54,347 bases of DNA from contig NZ_JAMTDX010000112.1 of assembly GCF_023806625.1 (NCBI RefSeq), positions 1 through 54,347 on the forward strand. Reading direction: 5' to 3'. The notes beneath the pieces were generated by a model that saw only the letters and a list, made by a program, of their open reading frames with translations, searched no databases and was not told the DNA's origin. A program made the translations under genes and the position numbers. This DNA comes from Accumulibacter sp. Lineage in GTDB: Bacteria; Pseudomonadota; Gammaproteobacteria; Burkholderiales; Rhodocyclaceae. Below, in pieces: positions 1 through 11,289 of this stretch. Each line of letters opens with the position of its first letter. The first letter of the stretch is position 1.

Positions 1-1
1 T

Positions 2-1486
2 CTGGGTGGTGGCCAGAAACGCATCGACAACCAGCACAGCAAGGGCAAACTGGCCGCCCGTGAACGTATCGAGCTGTTGCTCGATTCCGGCTCTTTCGAA
101 GAGTGGGACATGTTCATGGAGCACCGCTGCACCGACTTCGGGATGGCCGACCAGTCGGTCCCGGGTGACGGCGTGGTCATCGGCTGCGGAACGATCAACG
201 GTCGCCTGATGTTCGTCTTCTCGCAGGATTTCACCGTTTTCGGCGGGTCGCTCTCCGAGGCGCATGCCGAGAAGATCTGCAAGGTCATGGACCACGCGAT
301 GAAGGTCGGCGCACCGGTGATCGGCCTCAACGACTCCGGAGGTGCGCGCATCCAGGAAGGCGTGGCCTCTCTGGCCGGCTACGCCGAGGTCTTCCAGCGC
401 AACGTGCTCGCCTCGGGAGTGATCCCGCAGATCTCGCTGATCATGGGACCGTGCGCTGGAGGCGCCGTGTACAGCCCGTCGATGACCGACTTCATCTTCA
501 TGGTCAAGGATTCCTCTTACATGTTCGTGACCGGTCCCGACGTCGTGAAAACGGTGACCCACGAGGACGTTACTGCCGAGGAACTCGGTGGGGCGGTGAC
601 GCACACGACCAAGTCCGGAGTCGCCGACCTCGCCTTCGAAAACGATGTCGAAGCGCTGATGATGCTGCGCCGCTTCATCAGCTTCCTGCCCTCGAACAAC
701 CGCGAGAAGCCGCCGCACGTTCCGGTGCAGGATCCCGCCGAGCGGCTCGACTTCTCGCTCGACACGCTGGTCCCTGACAACCCCAACAAGCCGTACAACA
801 TCAAGGAACTGATCATCAAGGTCGCCGACGACGGTGACTTCTTCGAACTGCAGAAGGAATACGCCAAGAACATCGTCATCGGCTTTGCGCGCATGGAGGG
901 TTCGACCGTCGGCATCGTCGCCAATCAGCCTCTGGTCCTCGCTGGCTGCCTGGACATCAGGAGTTCGATCAAGGCGGCGCGCTTCGTCCGTTACTGCGAC
1001 GCGTTCAACATCCCGGTGATAACTTTCGTCGACGTCCCGGGCTTCATGCCCGGCACCGCCCAGGAATACGGCGGGATCATCAAACACGGCGCCAAGCTGC
1101 TTTATGCCTACGCCGAGTGCACGGTACCGAAAATCACCGTGATCACCCGCAAGGCCTACGGCGGAGCCTACGACGTGATGGCCTCCAAGCACCTGCGCGG
1201 TGACGTGAACTTCGCTTGGCCGTCGGCGGAGATCGCCGTCATGGGTCCGAAGGGCGCGGTCGAGATCATCTTCCGCGAGGAGAAGAACGACCCGGCCAAG
1301 CTCGCTGCCCGTGAGGCCGAGTACAAGGCCAAGTTCGCCAACCCCTTCGTCGCCGGCGCGCGCGGTTTCATCGACGACGTGATCATGCCGCATGAGACGC
1401 GCAAACGCATCTGCCGCTCGCTGGCCATGCTGCGCAACAAGAAACTGGAGAACCCGTGGCGCAAGCACGGCAACATTCCGCTCTGA
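2..1486 (+). CDS. pccB: Propionyl-CoA (acyl-CoA) carboxylase beta subunit, 5'-partial
   Basis: Carboxyltransferase subunit that moves CO2 from biotin to propionyl-CoA, giving methylmalonyl-CoA in the cytoplasm. The frame is open from base 2, so the start lies before the window; by comparison with the family (about 510 residues) only some 15-20 residues are missing, and 494 are visible. The family signatures are present: the N-terminal GSFEEWDMF and EHRCTDFGM stretches, the glycine-rich [11 protein letters not shown] loop that forms the oxyanion hole, and [11 protein letters not shown] in the second crotonase-like half. The stop is followed after 19 bases by the biotin-carboxylase gene, so the two form one operon. 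The substrate is inferred: acetyl-CoA carboxylase beta is split into AccA/AccD and looks different. Some family members accept other acyl-CoAs. Confidence 0.93.
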   Translation: MGGGQKRIDNQHSKGKLAARERIELLLDSGSFEEWDMFMEHRCTDFGMADQSVPGDGVVIGCGTINGRLMFVFSQDFTVFGGSLSEAHAEKICKVMDHAMKVGAPVIGLNDSGGARIQEGVASLAGYAEVFQRNVLASGVIPQISLIMGPCAGGAVYSPSMTDFIFMVKDSSYMFVTGPDVVKTVTHEDVTAEELGGAVTHTTKSGVADLAFENDVEALMMLRRFISFLPSNNREKPPHVPVQDPAERLDFSLDTLVPDNPNKPYNIKELIIKVADDGDFFELQKEYAKNIVIGFARMEGSTVGIVANQPLVLAGCLDIRSSIKAARFVRYCDAFNIPVITFVDVPGFMPGTAQEYGGIIKHGAKLLYAYAECTVPKITVITRKAYGGAYDVMASKHLRGDVNFAWPSAEIAVMGPKGAVEIIFREEKNDPAKLAAREAEYKAKFANPFVAGARGFIDDVIMPHETRKRICRSLAMLRNKKLENPWRKHGNIPL

Positions 1487-1505
1487 TACCCGGGGAGAAA
1501 CCGAG

Positions 1506-3494
<1,989 letters not shown>

Positions 3495-3525
3495 GCCTGG
3501 CCCTGACCGGGCTCTCCGGCAGCTG

Positions 3526-3551
3526 GAACGCCCACCGCCTGGTGGGCGTTC
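3526..3551 (+). terminator. Shared hairpin between convergent pccA and msbA
   Basis: Perfect 11-bp inverted repeat (GAACGCCCACC / GGTGGGCGTTC) with a four-base loop GCCT. It begins 31 bases after the pccA stop and ends 5 bases from the msbA stop on the other strand. A short T-containing tail (CTGTTTC) follows on the plus side. It probably ends transcription of pccA and may act on the convergent msbA transcript too; there is no T-tract on the minus side. Confidence 0.7.
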
Positions 3552-3556
3552 CTGTT

Positions 3557-5353
3557 TCAGCCTGATGCCTCCGCGTGCTCGCTGAACTGCATCGCGTGCA
3601 GGCGCGCATAGTAGCCGTCTGCGGCGAGCAGATCGGCATGGTTGCCACGTTCGACGATCCTGCCCTGGTCCATGACTACGATCAGATCTGCCCTTTCGAT
3701 CGTCGACAGGCGGTGCGCAATGACCAGCGTGGTTCGCTTGGCCATCACACGGTCGAAAGCATTCTGGATGTGGCGTTCCGATTCCGTATCGAGCGCCGAG
3801 GTCGCCTCGTCGAGGATCAGGATCGGCGCGTCCTTGAGCAGAGCCCGGGCTATCGCCAGCCGCTGGCGCTGTCCGCCGGAGAGCATCACCCCGTTCTCGC
3901 CGACAAGCGTGTCGAAACCGTCGGGCAACAGGTCGATGAACTCGCACGCGTGCGCCGCCGCAGCTGCTTCCCGGACGGCTTCGTGCGGCGCGTTGGCCAG
4001 GTCACCATAGGCGATGTTGCTCGCCACCGTGTCGTTGAACAGAACGACCTGCTGGGTCACGAGTGCGATGTGCCGCCGCAGGTTGCGCAGTGTGTAACTC
4101 TCGACGTCGATCCCGTCGATCAGAATCTGCCCGGAATCATGCTTGTAGAAGCGCGGAATCAAGCTCGCCAGCGTCGACTTGCCGCTCCCCGAGCGGCCGA
4201 CGAGAGCCACCATCTGCCCCGGCGCAACCGTGAAGCTGATGTCCTCGAGTACCGGCTGGCTGCTGCCCGGATAGGCAAAGGAGAGGTGTCTGACCTCCAG
4301 GTGGCCGGCAACGCGGTCGCGCTCTATCGTCCCATGATCCTCTTCGGGCTCTTCGTCGAGCTGGGCGAAAATGCTCTCCGCGCCGGCGAGACCGCGCTGG
4401 ATCGTCGAACTGACCTCGGAAAGCTGGCGGACAGGTTTCGGCAGCATCCCCGCCGCGGTCAGGTAGGCGACCAGGTCGCCCGCCGAAGCGTCGCCGCGCA
4501 AGAGCAGGACGAGCATCAGCAGTGCGGCCATCGCGCTGAAGGTGACCAGTTGGAGAATCTGCGTGTAGCCGGCCGTCGTACGCACCATGCGCAGTTGCTT
4601 CGCCGTGTTCTCCGCGCTCGCCGCGTGAAAGCGTCCCGACTCGTACTGCTCGCCGCCGAAGCTGCGCACGACCCGGTGCCCCTGGATCATCTCGGAAGCG
4701 ACGTGGGTCAGGTCGCCCATCGCCGCCTGGATCTTCCGACTCTGACGGCGATATTTGCGGCTCGCGCGGATGACCACCGAGCCGATCAGCGGCAGGATGG
4801 CGACGAGGACCAGCGTCAGCTTCCAGTTCATCCACAGCAGGTAGCCGAAGAGGAAGCCGATCGTCAGCCCTTCGCGTATGACGACCTTCAGCGCATCGGT
4901 CGACGCGCCGGTGACCATCGTCACGTCGTAAGTGATGCGCGAAATCAGGTGACCCGAGTTGTGATGGGCGAAATACGCGTCGGGCAGGCGCAACAGCGCG
5001 TCGAAGAGCCTGCACCGGAGGTCGTCGATCAGCCCGAGAGAGACTTTCGCGAGATAGTAGCTGCCGAGGAACGAGCCGATTCCCTGCCAGGCGATGACCA
5101 CCACGACGAGCAGCGGAACGGCGTGCATGAGGTCCAGGGGCCCGAGCCAGGGAACCGCCTGCCTCGTCGCTCCGGGGGCGGCGAGGCCATCGACGAAAAA
5201 CTTTAGAATCCCCGCGAGCATCGGTTGCGAGGAGGCGAAGATCAGGTAGCCGACGATGCTGACCGAAAACAGGCCAACGAGCGGCCGCAGATGGCTCAGC
5301 AACCGCAGATAGATGCGCAATGAAGGGAGAGGGCCAGGATCTACTGGCGACAT
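3557..5353 (-). CDS. msbA: Lipid A export ABC transporter (MsbA)
   Basis: 598-residue half-transporter, close to the usual 580-600, that flips lipid A-core across the inner membrane using ATP. The N-terminal half (about residues 1-330) is a six-helix ABC exporter membrane domain. The C-terminal ATPase has Walker A GRSGSGKST, signature LSGGQRQRLAIARALL, Walker B ILILDEATSALD and the H-loop IAHRLST. The ATG at 5353 is chosen because SPVDPGPLPSL leads straight into the first helix; an open extension of 27 codons upstream is arginine- and proline-rich and unconvincing. It is the last gene of the minus-strand lipopolysaccharide block, 174 bases after the ligase gene, which fits MsbA delivering the core to the periplasmic ligase. 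Confidence 0.93.
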   Translation of the reverse strand: MSPVDPGPLPSLRIYLRLLSHLRPLVGLFSVSIVGYLIFASSQPMLAGILKFFVDGLAAPGATRQAVPWLGPLDLMHAVPLLVVVVIAWQGIGSFLGSYYLAKVSLGLIDDLRCRLFDALLRLPDAYFAHHNSGHLISRITYDVTMVTGASTDALKVVIREGLTIGFLFGYLLWMNWKLTLVLVAILPLIGSVVIRASRKYRRQSRKIQAAMGDLTHVASEMIQGHRVVRSFGGEQYESGRFHAASAENTAKQLRMVRTTAGYTQILQLVTFSAMAALLMLVLLLRGDASAGDLVAYLTAAGMLPKPVRQLSEVSSTIQRGLAGAESIFAQLDEEPEEDHGTIERDRVAGHLEVRHLSFAYPGSSQPVLEDISFTVAPGQMVALVGRSGSGKSTLASLIPRFYKHDSGQILIDGIDVESYTLRNLRRHIALVTQQVVLFNDTVASNIAYGDLANAPHEAVREAAAAAHACEFIDLLPDGFDTLVGENGVMLSGGQRQRLAIARALLKDAPILILDEATSALDTESERHIQNAFDRVMAKRTTLVIAHRLSTIERADLIVVMDQGRIVERGNHADLLAADGYYARLHAMQFSEHAEASG

Positions 5354-5527
5354 GGCTGAACGGGGGGCGGCCTCAGGGCGTGATGGCCGAGTGTACCATG
5401 CCGACGGGATCGGACGCCGTGCTGAACGGGTCAATAACGCTCTGAGACACGTTTTGCTGGTCGCGTGAGCAGGCTCGCAGCCGCGGCGCTGCTGGCTCTT
5501 TCCCGATCCCTGCGGCCCGGAGGTTGG

Positions 5528-6736
5528 TTACGGACTGGCCGGGCGCGTTCCGCTCGCACGAAGCACCAGCAGGCCGGCGAAGAGCAGATAGAGATACAGG
5601 GAGAACTGTTTCGACGCATACGAGAAGCTGAGCAGACCGGCAGTCAATAGCGCCGCAACCGCAGCAAGCAGCGCCGCAGCAGCACGACGGTTTTCCGTGT
5701 CCAGCTTCGGCCAGACGCGGGACACGTGACGGATGACGACGGCAAGGAGGACGAGAAAGGCGGACAGGCCGACGAGGCCCGTTTCGAACCACGCGTCGAG
5801 CACGAAGTTGTGCAGGTGTTTCACAGCCACCTCGTCTATGTCGATTCGCGTTCGCAGGATGTCGAGATGGCTCGAAAGATTGCCAAAACCAACGCCGAGC
5901 CAGACGTTGTCGGGCGGACTGCTTAGCGCCTGCCACCAGATGCCGGCCCTCCCCGAGAAGAACCGGTCGACGGTCGCAAAGTTGAAACCGATCGCCGTAC
6001 GGACACGAAAGAATCGCTGTCCGAGGAGAATCCCGATCACCAGAATGCCGACGCCGGTGATCACCCAGTAACGCCTGCGCATCGGGAAGCCCAAGGCCGA
6101 AAACACGGCCAGCGCGACGAGCATGGCAAGAAGAGCAGCGCGCCCCTGCGACAGACCGATATAGACGGCAAAGGCAACGATCGTCGCCCCGATCAACCAG
6201 CGGCGGTACCCACGGTTCGCCAGGGCGAGCAGGAGAAATGGCAACAACCAGGGCAGGTTGTCCTCGCGAAGCTGCATCGTCGGGTCGAAAGGGACGGCCC
6301 ACAGGTAGTAAGGCAACTCGAGATAGAGCAGCACGATCAACAGTAGCGCTGCCAACGCCAGTGCACCAGCCAGCCGGGCCAACTGCCGTGGACTCTGCTG
6401 CAGGGCGACGAGCGTAAACACACCGGTCAGGCTGAACTGGACGTAGCGCAGCAGGTGGTAGGCTCCTCCGCCCGCGTCGGCTGCCTGGGTGAGGCTCAAC
6501 ACCCAAGCCAGCAGCATCAGCGCATAGGCGACGAGAAACGCTCGCTGCTCGCGGAAATGAGCGGCGAGCCCCGGGGTCGCGGCCATCGACGCGGCCGCCC
6601 AGAGGAAATAGATCCCGCTGACGACATTGAAGGCCGCGCGACCGGCGACTCCTGCCAGCGGCAGATAGACGGCGATCAGCCATCCCCACCGATAGAAGCC
6701 GTTGCGCAGAGTTTCGCCGACCGACTGTCCGATCAT
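5528..6736 (-). CDS. waaL: O-antigen ligase family membrane protein (WaaL-like)
   Basis: 402-residue polytopic membrane protein, hydrophobic through most of its length with a larger loop around the middle-to-C-terminal third, the layout of the Wzy/WaaL (Wzy_C) superfamily. The conserved loop signature here is the FSGRAGIWWQAL-GVGFGNL region, followed by HLHNFVLDAWFETGLVG, which is the typical H-N-x-(L/F) motif of O-antigen ligases and polymerases. It would join O-antigen or another polymer to lipid A-core in the periplasm. The ATG overlaps the stop of the upstream GT9 gene (ATGA), so the two are translationally coupled. A role as polymerase (Wzy) rather than ligase cannot be excluded from sequence alone, but the setting with msbA and core glycosyltransferases favours the ligase. 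Confidence 0.82.
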   Translation of the reverse strand: MIGQSVGETLRNGFYRWGWLIAVYLPLAGVAGRAAFNVVSGIYFLWAAASMAATPGLAAHFREQRAFLVAYALMLLAWVLSLTQAADAGGGAYHLLRYVQFSLTGVFTLVALQQSPRQLARLAGALALAALLLIVLLYLELPYYLWAVPFDPTMQLREDNLPWLLPFLLLALANRGYRRWLIGATIVAFAVYIGLSQGRAALLAMLVALAVFSALGFPMRRRYWVITGVGILVIGILLGQRFFRVRTAIGFNFATVDRFFSGRAGIWWQALSSPPDNVWLGVGFGNLSSHLDILRTRIDIDEVAVKHLHNFVLDAWFETGLVGLSAFLVLLAVVIRHVSRVWPKLDTENRRAAAALLAAVAALLTAGLLSFSYASKQFSLYLYLLFAGLLVLRASGTRPASP

Positions 6737-7740
6737 TCAAGGACTCCTAGCCTTTCGATCGCCTGCAGGACGAGCTGCGGCCTGATCTGTCGAACACCTT
6801 CAGTCGACAGGCCTGCCGGCGGATACACGGGATGGATGCACGGCGAACTGCTCGCCACCCAGGCGGAGATCGGATGACCGAAGAGGCCGATGCTCGGCAC
6901 GCCGCAAGCGGCGGCGAGATTGAGCATGCCTGTATCGTTTCCGACGAACAGCCGTGCTTCGGCGAGCAGCGCGATGATCTCTTGCAGAGGCTGCTGGATC
7001 AGCGGCACCACGGCGCCCTGGCTGATCGCCGAGTGACGAATGCTTGCGGCCATGTGCTCTTCCGAACGGCCGCCGAGCAGGAAACAGCTTCCCCCGTAGC
7101 CATTGAGCAGCGCGCCGGCCAGCATCGAGAAGTTCTCGGCACCCCATTGCTTGTACGCTTCGCTGCTGCCGATGCCGAGGATCAGCCACGGCCGGGCGAG
7201 GCCGCTGAAGCGCAGGCGAACCTCCGCACGACTCTGCTCCGGCGGCACGACCAACGGCACCGGACGGCTGATCTGCAAGCCCAGCCCCTGTAGCAACCGG
7301 TTCGCCCGTTCGACGCTATGAACCCCGGCCGGTACCGGTCGCGCCGGGCGATCGGTCAGCAGAAGACGCTGCCAGCCAGAAGCGATGCCCGCCCGGTGGG
7401 GAATTCCCGCCAGCCACGCGGCGATCGTATAACGGCTGCTGTCGTGGAGGATCCACACCTTGCGGTAGCGCCTGCCACGCAGCTCCGAGGCCAGTCGCAG
7501 CAACCCGCGAACTCCGTCGTGCCGACCGGGCTTGCGTTCGACCCAGAGCACTTCCGACACCTCGGACAGTCCGGCGAGCAGCTGATCGGACAGCGATCGA
7601 GCCTTGGTCAGCACCGAAACACGACCCTCGGGTTCGTGACGTGCGATCGCCAGCAAGTGCGGCACGTGCCAGACCATGTCGCCTATGCCCGGCAGCGGCT
7701 GGACGACCAGAACTCCTTCCCGGACAGACGGCTCGCTCAT
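6733..7740 (-). CDS. Glycosyltransferase family 9 (heptosyltransferase-like)
   Basis: 335-residue GT-B fold protein of the family that includes the heptosyltransferases WaaC/WaaF/WaaQ. The N-terminus LVVQPLPGIGDMVWHVPHL is the GT9 opening motif (here with an IGDM variant), and the C-terminal half carries GNDTGMLNLAAACGVPSIGLFG, the sugar-nucleotide binding signature. It should add a heptose or related sugar to the lipopolysaccharide core at the inner face of the inner membrane. The start ATG at 7740 lies 139 bases after the stop of the second GT9 gene. The stop overlaps the start of the ligase gene. The acceptor and the linkage cannot be read from the sequence. Confidence 0.85.
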   Translation of the reverse strand: MSEPSVREGVLVVQPLPGIGDMVWHVPHLLAIARHEPEGRVSVLTKARSLSDQLLAGLSEVSEVLWVERKPGRHDGVRGLLRLASELRGRRYRKVWILHDSSRYTIAAWLAGIPHRAGIASGWQRLLLTDRPARPVPAGVHSVERANRLLQGLGLQISRPVPLVVPPEQSRAEVRLRFSGLARPWLILGIGSSEAYKQWGAENFSMLAGALLNGYGGSCFLLGGRSEEHMAASIRHSAISQGAVVPLIQQPLQEIIALLAEARLFVGNDTGMLNLAAACGVPSIGLFGHPISAWVASSSPCIHPVYPPAGLSTEGVRQIRPQLVLQAIERLGVLE

Positions 7741-7879
7741 CCCGGACCTCGTCTGCCGGCTGGTCGACGGCCCCGCCGGGCAGGCGCCTCGCGCGGCGAA
7801 GCCGATTGCCCCGCCGATCTTGCCGCGAAGGACCGCGGCCGGCAGAGGACCAATTCAGCCCGCCACCGCGCGACGTTCA

Positions 7880-8998
7880 TCAGCCCCCCCGATCGATCTG
7901 TTGATCGAGCAGGGCGACCACGTCTTCAGGAGTGATCGCCTTCATGCACGAATGGTGACTGCAGGTCTTCAGATAGCAATTCCGGCAAGGCAAGTCCGCC
8001 TGGATCGCGACCACTCCGTCTCCGACCGGCTTGACCCGTCGCGGATCGGTCGGACCGCAGATGACCAGCATTCGCGAACAGCTGGCCGAGGCGAGATGTG
8101 CTGTCCCGGTGTCGTTGGCCACGACGAAGCGAGCGGCTGCGGCAATCGGCGGCAGCTCGAGCAGCTTCGTCCGGCCGCAAAGGTCGACGACGCGCTCCTC
8201 GAGTCCGCGTGCAATCGCCGCGCACTCGTCGATCTCGTCGGGCCCGCCGAGCAGAACGATACGACCCAGACCTCGCCTGGTCAACAGTAGGGCGAGCCGG
8301 CGGTAGTTGTCTACCCCCCAGCGTTTGGTGAGCCCGGCCGCATGGCTGCCGGGAAGAAAGAGGGCGAACTCCCCGGGTACGACGCCGTGTTCGACGAGGA
8401 TCGCGCGCGCACGCTGGCTCTCCTCGTCGGACCAGTGAACAACCGGTCGCGCGGTCAGCGCGGGAATGCCCGCCGCCGCGAGACAGGCCCGCAGGCGCTG
8501 AAAGACGTGCGTCTCCTGCGGCATCCTCGCTGCCGAGAGATTGTACGGAAAGACCGGCAGATTGCCGATCCGCCAGCACGTTCGGCACTTCGAGCAGATC
8601 AGCGCGGACAGCAGCAGGCGCGTGCGGTCGTTGCACTGCAGGTCGACGATGAGATCGTAGTCCCCGCCACGCGCGAGCTGCAGCCAGCGCCAGGCGCCGC
8701 GAATACCCCGTTCGCTCCTGCGCAGGTCAACCGTCCAGACTCTCGAGAAGCGTGGGTCGCGGGCGAACAGCCGGTCCCACGGCGGCATCGCGTTGAGGTC
8801 GAGCTCACGGCCAGGGAACGCTCTGCAAATGTCCTCGATGATCGCCGTGCTGATCACCACGTCGCCCATACCGCCCCACTTGACGATCAGGATTCGCCTG
8901 ATCTCCGTGCGGGCCGGCAGATTCTCGATCGGCGGAGCCCCCTGCACCGGGGTCGACTCGCGGAACAACAGAACAGCCGGACGCGATGACTCAGGCAT
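7880..8998 (-). CDS. Glycosyltransferase family 9 (lipopolysaccharide heptosyltransferase)
   Basis: 372-residue GT9 enzyme. ILIVKWGGMGDVVISTAII is the N-terminal GT9 motif and VANDTGTAHLASASCSRMLVICGPTD the C-terminal donor-binding stretch. Near the C-terminus there is a cysteine cluster (PCRNCYLKTCSHHSC) of the type found in many heptosyltransferases of this family. The ATG at 8998 overlaps the stop of the upstream GT4 gene by 8 bases, so I take it in preference to an extension running a further 33 codons into that gene. It likely transfers heptose during core assembly. It is only distantly similar to the GT9 gene at 6733, so the pair probably add two different residues. Confidence 0.87.
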   Translation of the reverse strand: MPESSRPAVLLFRESTPVQGAPPIENLPARTEIRRILIVKWGGMGDVVISTAIIEDICRAFPGRELDLNAMPPWDRLFARDPRFSRVWTVDLRRSERGIRGAWRWLQLARGGDYDLIVDLQCNDRTRLLLSALICSKCRTCWRIGNLPVFPYNLSAARMPQETHVFQRLRACLAAAGIPALTARPVVHWSDEESQRARAILVEHGVVPGEFALFLPGSHAAGLTKRWGVDNYRRLALLLTRRGLGRIVLLGGPDEIDECAAIARGLEERVVDLCGRTKLLELPPIAAAARFVVANDTGTAHLASASCSRMLVICGPTDPRRVKPVGDGVVAIQADLPCRNCYLKTCSHHSCMKAITPEDVVALLDQQIDRGG

Positions 8999-10070
8999 CA
9001 GCCGCACTTCCCGCCAGCTGGCGGTAAAGCGCCCTGTACTGATCGACGACCGCTTGTCGGCCATGGTGAAGCCGAACCGTCGAGCGGCCGGCTTCACCCA
9101 GGGAAGACCGCGTCCGCTCGTCGGCGGTCAGCAACTCGCGCAGGGCACTCGCCAGATCGTCAGGTCTGGCGCAGGGAACGATCAGTCCATTGTGTTCATC
9201 GATCACGATCTCGAGAGCCCCCTGGGTTGCTGTCGATACGACGGGTTTTCCGTGAGCCCAGGCCTCGAGGATCACGTTGCCGAGCGTTTCCTGACGCGAC
9301 GGACAGACGACGATGTCGGCGATGTCGAGCACCTGCCCGATGTCGCGCTGCCAACCGGCCCAGCACAGGCGTTGACCTATGCCCAGATGCCCGGCCTGAT
9401 CACGCAGCGCAAACGCCATCTCGCCAGCTCCGGCGATCAGCAACCAGACCGGTCGCTCGCCGACCGATGGCGGCAACACTGAAAAGGCTCCGAGCAGATC
9501 GGAGAAGCCCTTGATCGGGTGCAGTCGTCCGGCAGAGACGATCAGCATCGCCTCCTCCGGAACACCGTATTGCTGGCGCAGATCGAGTCTGCGGAGGGGA
9601 TCCACGTCTTGGGCGAGATCGACGAAATTGCCGACATGGTGCACGCGACCGGCAGGGAAGCCGTTGCGCACCAGGTAGTCGCAGACTCCGGCGGTATTCC
9701 CGACCCAGGCATGCGCGTGGCGATACCCGCGCAGATTGTAGTAGCCTCCCAGCCTGGCCAGGTGAATCGGACGCCTGCCCCGTGGCAGCGAGACCAGCCG
9801 CGTCGCTCGACCCATCCAGGTCTGCACGATGGCTGGCTGGACCTGCCCGATGATCCGTTTCAGGCACCACCGCGCCCACAAGTCCCACACCCCGCGCATC
9901 CTCACATGCTGCTGCGGCAGGCCCGGCAGCAGTTCTCCGGCAACCTGGCTACACGGCTGACTGACCGCGACAAGATTCTCCCCAGCCTCGTGCAGGGCAT
10001 TCGACAGCCGGACGAAGAACGCCTCGGCACCGCCCCCACCGGTACTCCCGATGACCTGGATCACGCGCAT
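8991..10070 (-). CDS. Glycosyltransferase family 4
   Basis: 359-residue retaining GT-B glycosyltransferase. The N-terminal domain opens with MRVIQVIGSTGGGGAEAFF, with the glycine-rich acceptor loop, and the C-terminal GT1 domain has the E-x7-E motif inside PSRQETLGNVILEAWAHG followed by KPVVSTATQGALEIV. The ATG at 10070 begins the conserved first strand; the frame upstream is open but arginine-rich and overlaps the neighbouring gene. It lies 16 bases after the stop of another GT4 gene and overlaps the following GT9 gene, so it belongs to the lipopolysaccharide core operon. The sugar it transfers cannot be deduced. Confidence 0.86.
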   Translation of the reverse strand: MRVIQVIGSTGGGGAEAFFVRLSNALHEAGENLVAVSQPCSQVAGELLPGLPQQHVRMRGVWDLWARWCLKRIIGQVQPAIVQTWMGRATRLVSLPRGRRPIHLARLGGYYNLRGYRHAHAWVGNTAGVCDYLVRNGFPAGRVHHVGNFVDLAQDVDPLRRLDLRQQYGVPEEAMLIVSAGRLHPIKGFSDLLGAFSVLPPSVGERPVWLLIAGAGEMAFALRDQAGHLGIGQRLCWAGWQRDIGQVLDIADIVVCPSRQETLGNVILEAWAHGKPVVSTATQGALEIVIDEHNGLIVPCARPDDLASALRELLTADERTRSSLGEAGRSTVRLHHGRQAVVDQYRALYRQLAGSAADA

Positions 10071-10086
10071 CGACCCGGACGATGCC

Positions 10087-11289
10087 TCAGACCTGGCGGG
10101 CAAGTCCGCTATCCTCTTGTTGGCGACCCGGCGCCCGACCGGGCAGGCTGGCCGCGCAACCAGCGCTCCGCCTGCCGTCGCCCGCGAGCGCCTCATAGAC
10201 GGCTAGCGTCCTGCGCAGCATGCAGGCCAGCGTGAAGCGCTCGGGGAGAGCGGTAATCACCGGTGGCTGGCTCAGAAAGCGCAGGCAGACTTCGTGCAGC
10301 CTGGCCAGATCATTGACCGGAACGGCACCCGAGGGAAGCATCGCGGCCATGATCTCGCCGACCCCGCCATGAGCGTAGGCGACGACCGGCACGCCGAGCG
10401 CCAGCGCCTCGGTGACCGTCCGCCCGAACGACTCGGGCCTCGACGACAGCGACACGACCAGCGACGAGACGCTCATGATCTCCCTGAGATCCGCGCGATG
10501 GCCGGTGAAGCTGATCTGCGATTCGAGCTGGCGCCGGGAGATCGCCCGCTCGAGCTCGGCAACGTATCCGCGGTGCCTCTCCTCCTGCCCGCCGACGATC
10601 AGCCCATGGACGTTGGGCACGGCGCTCTTCAGGCGGGCGATCAGCTCGACGAAGTCGTGATGTCCTTTGAGCCGGCTAATCCTCCCCGGAAGCGTGACGA
10701 GGCATTTTCCGCGCAGCCGGGGGTACTCGTCGGCCCAGGCCTGCGCCCATTCTTCGGCTGGACGATAGCCTGCCGGGTACTCCGCCGGGTCGATGCCACG
10801 ATGGATCGTCGTCACCGGAGCCTGAGGCCGGTACTCTCGGGCGACGTGCTCGGCGATGCTCTCGGACACGGCGATGATCTGCTCGCTGCGGGCCATGATC
10901 GAACTGTAGCGGCCGACCGAGTAGAAGCCGTGAAAGGTGCTGACCAGATGCGGCCGCACTGCCGGATCCATCGCCCGCCAAGCGAGGTAGACGAGCCAGG
11001 CGGGCAAGCGCGAGCGCACGTGCACGATGTCGATCTGCTGCTCGGCCAGGAAGCGGCGCAGGCGCGGAATCAGCAGCAGCGTGCGCGGCGCCTTCTCGCC
11101 GACCGGCCAGCAGAAGTGCTCCGAGCCCTCGGCGATCAACGTATCGACCAGGCGCCCGCCTGCCGACATGACCAACGAGCGATGCCCCTGTCCGGCGAGA
11201 TGGCGCCCAACCTCCAGCGTGCCGCGTTCGACCCCGCCGCTCTCCAGAGAAGGCAGGACCTGCAGGACGCTCAGCGATCGGGAAACCAT
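10087..11289 (-). CDS. Glycosyltransferase family 4
   Basis: 400-residue GT4 enzyme with the N-terminal acceptor loop LPSLESGGVERGTLEVGRHL and the C-terminal donor site SRPESFGRTVTEALALG, including the paired glutamates, then PVVAYAHGGVGEIM. This pattern is common in core or O-antigen glycosyltransferases that use nucleotide hexoses. The ATG lies 19 bases inside the end of the upstream ELM1-like gene, showing tight coupling. The C-terminal 20 or so residues (after the VYEALAGD region) are arginine/glycine-rich and poorly conserved. The sugar specificity is not visible. Confidence 0.86.
   Translation of the reverse strand: MVSRSLSVLQVLPSLESGGVERGTLEVGRHLAGQGHRSLVMSAGGRLVDTLIAEGSEHFCWPVGEKAPRTLLLIPRLRRFLAEQQIDIVHVRSRLPAWLVYLAWRAMDPAVRPHLVSTFHGFYSVGRYSSIMARSEQIIAVSESIAEHVAREYRPQAPVTTIHRGIDPAEYPAGYRPAEEWAQAWADEYPRLRGKCLVTLPGRISRLKGHHDFVELIARLKSAVPNVHGLIVGGQEERHRGYVAELERAISRRQLESQISFTGHRADLREIMSVSSLVVSLSSRPESFGRTVTEALALGVPVVAYAHGGVGEIMAAMLPSGAVPVNDLARLHEVCLRFLSQPPVITALPERFTLACMLRRTLAVYEALAGDGRRSAGCAASLPGRAPGRQQEDSGLARQV

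Noticed and set aside
3575-5206. Open frame of 543 codons on the plus strand opposite msbA
   Set aside because: Antisense shadow of a complete ABC transporter; composition is arginine-rich with no recognisable domain.
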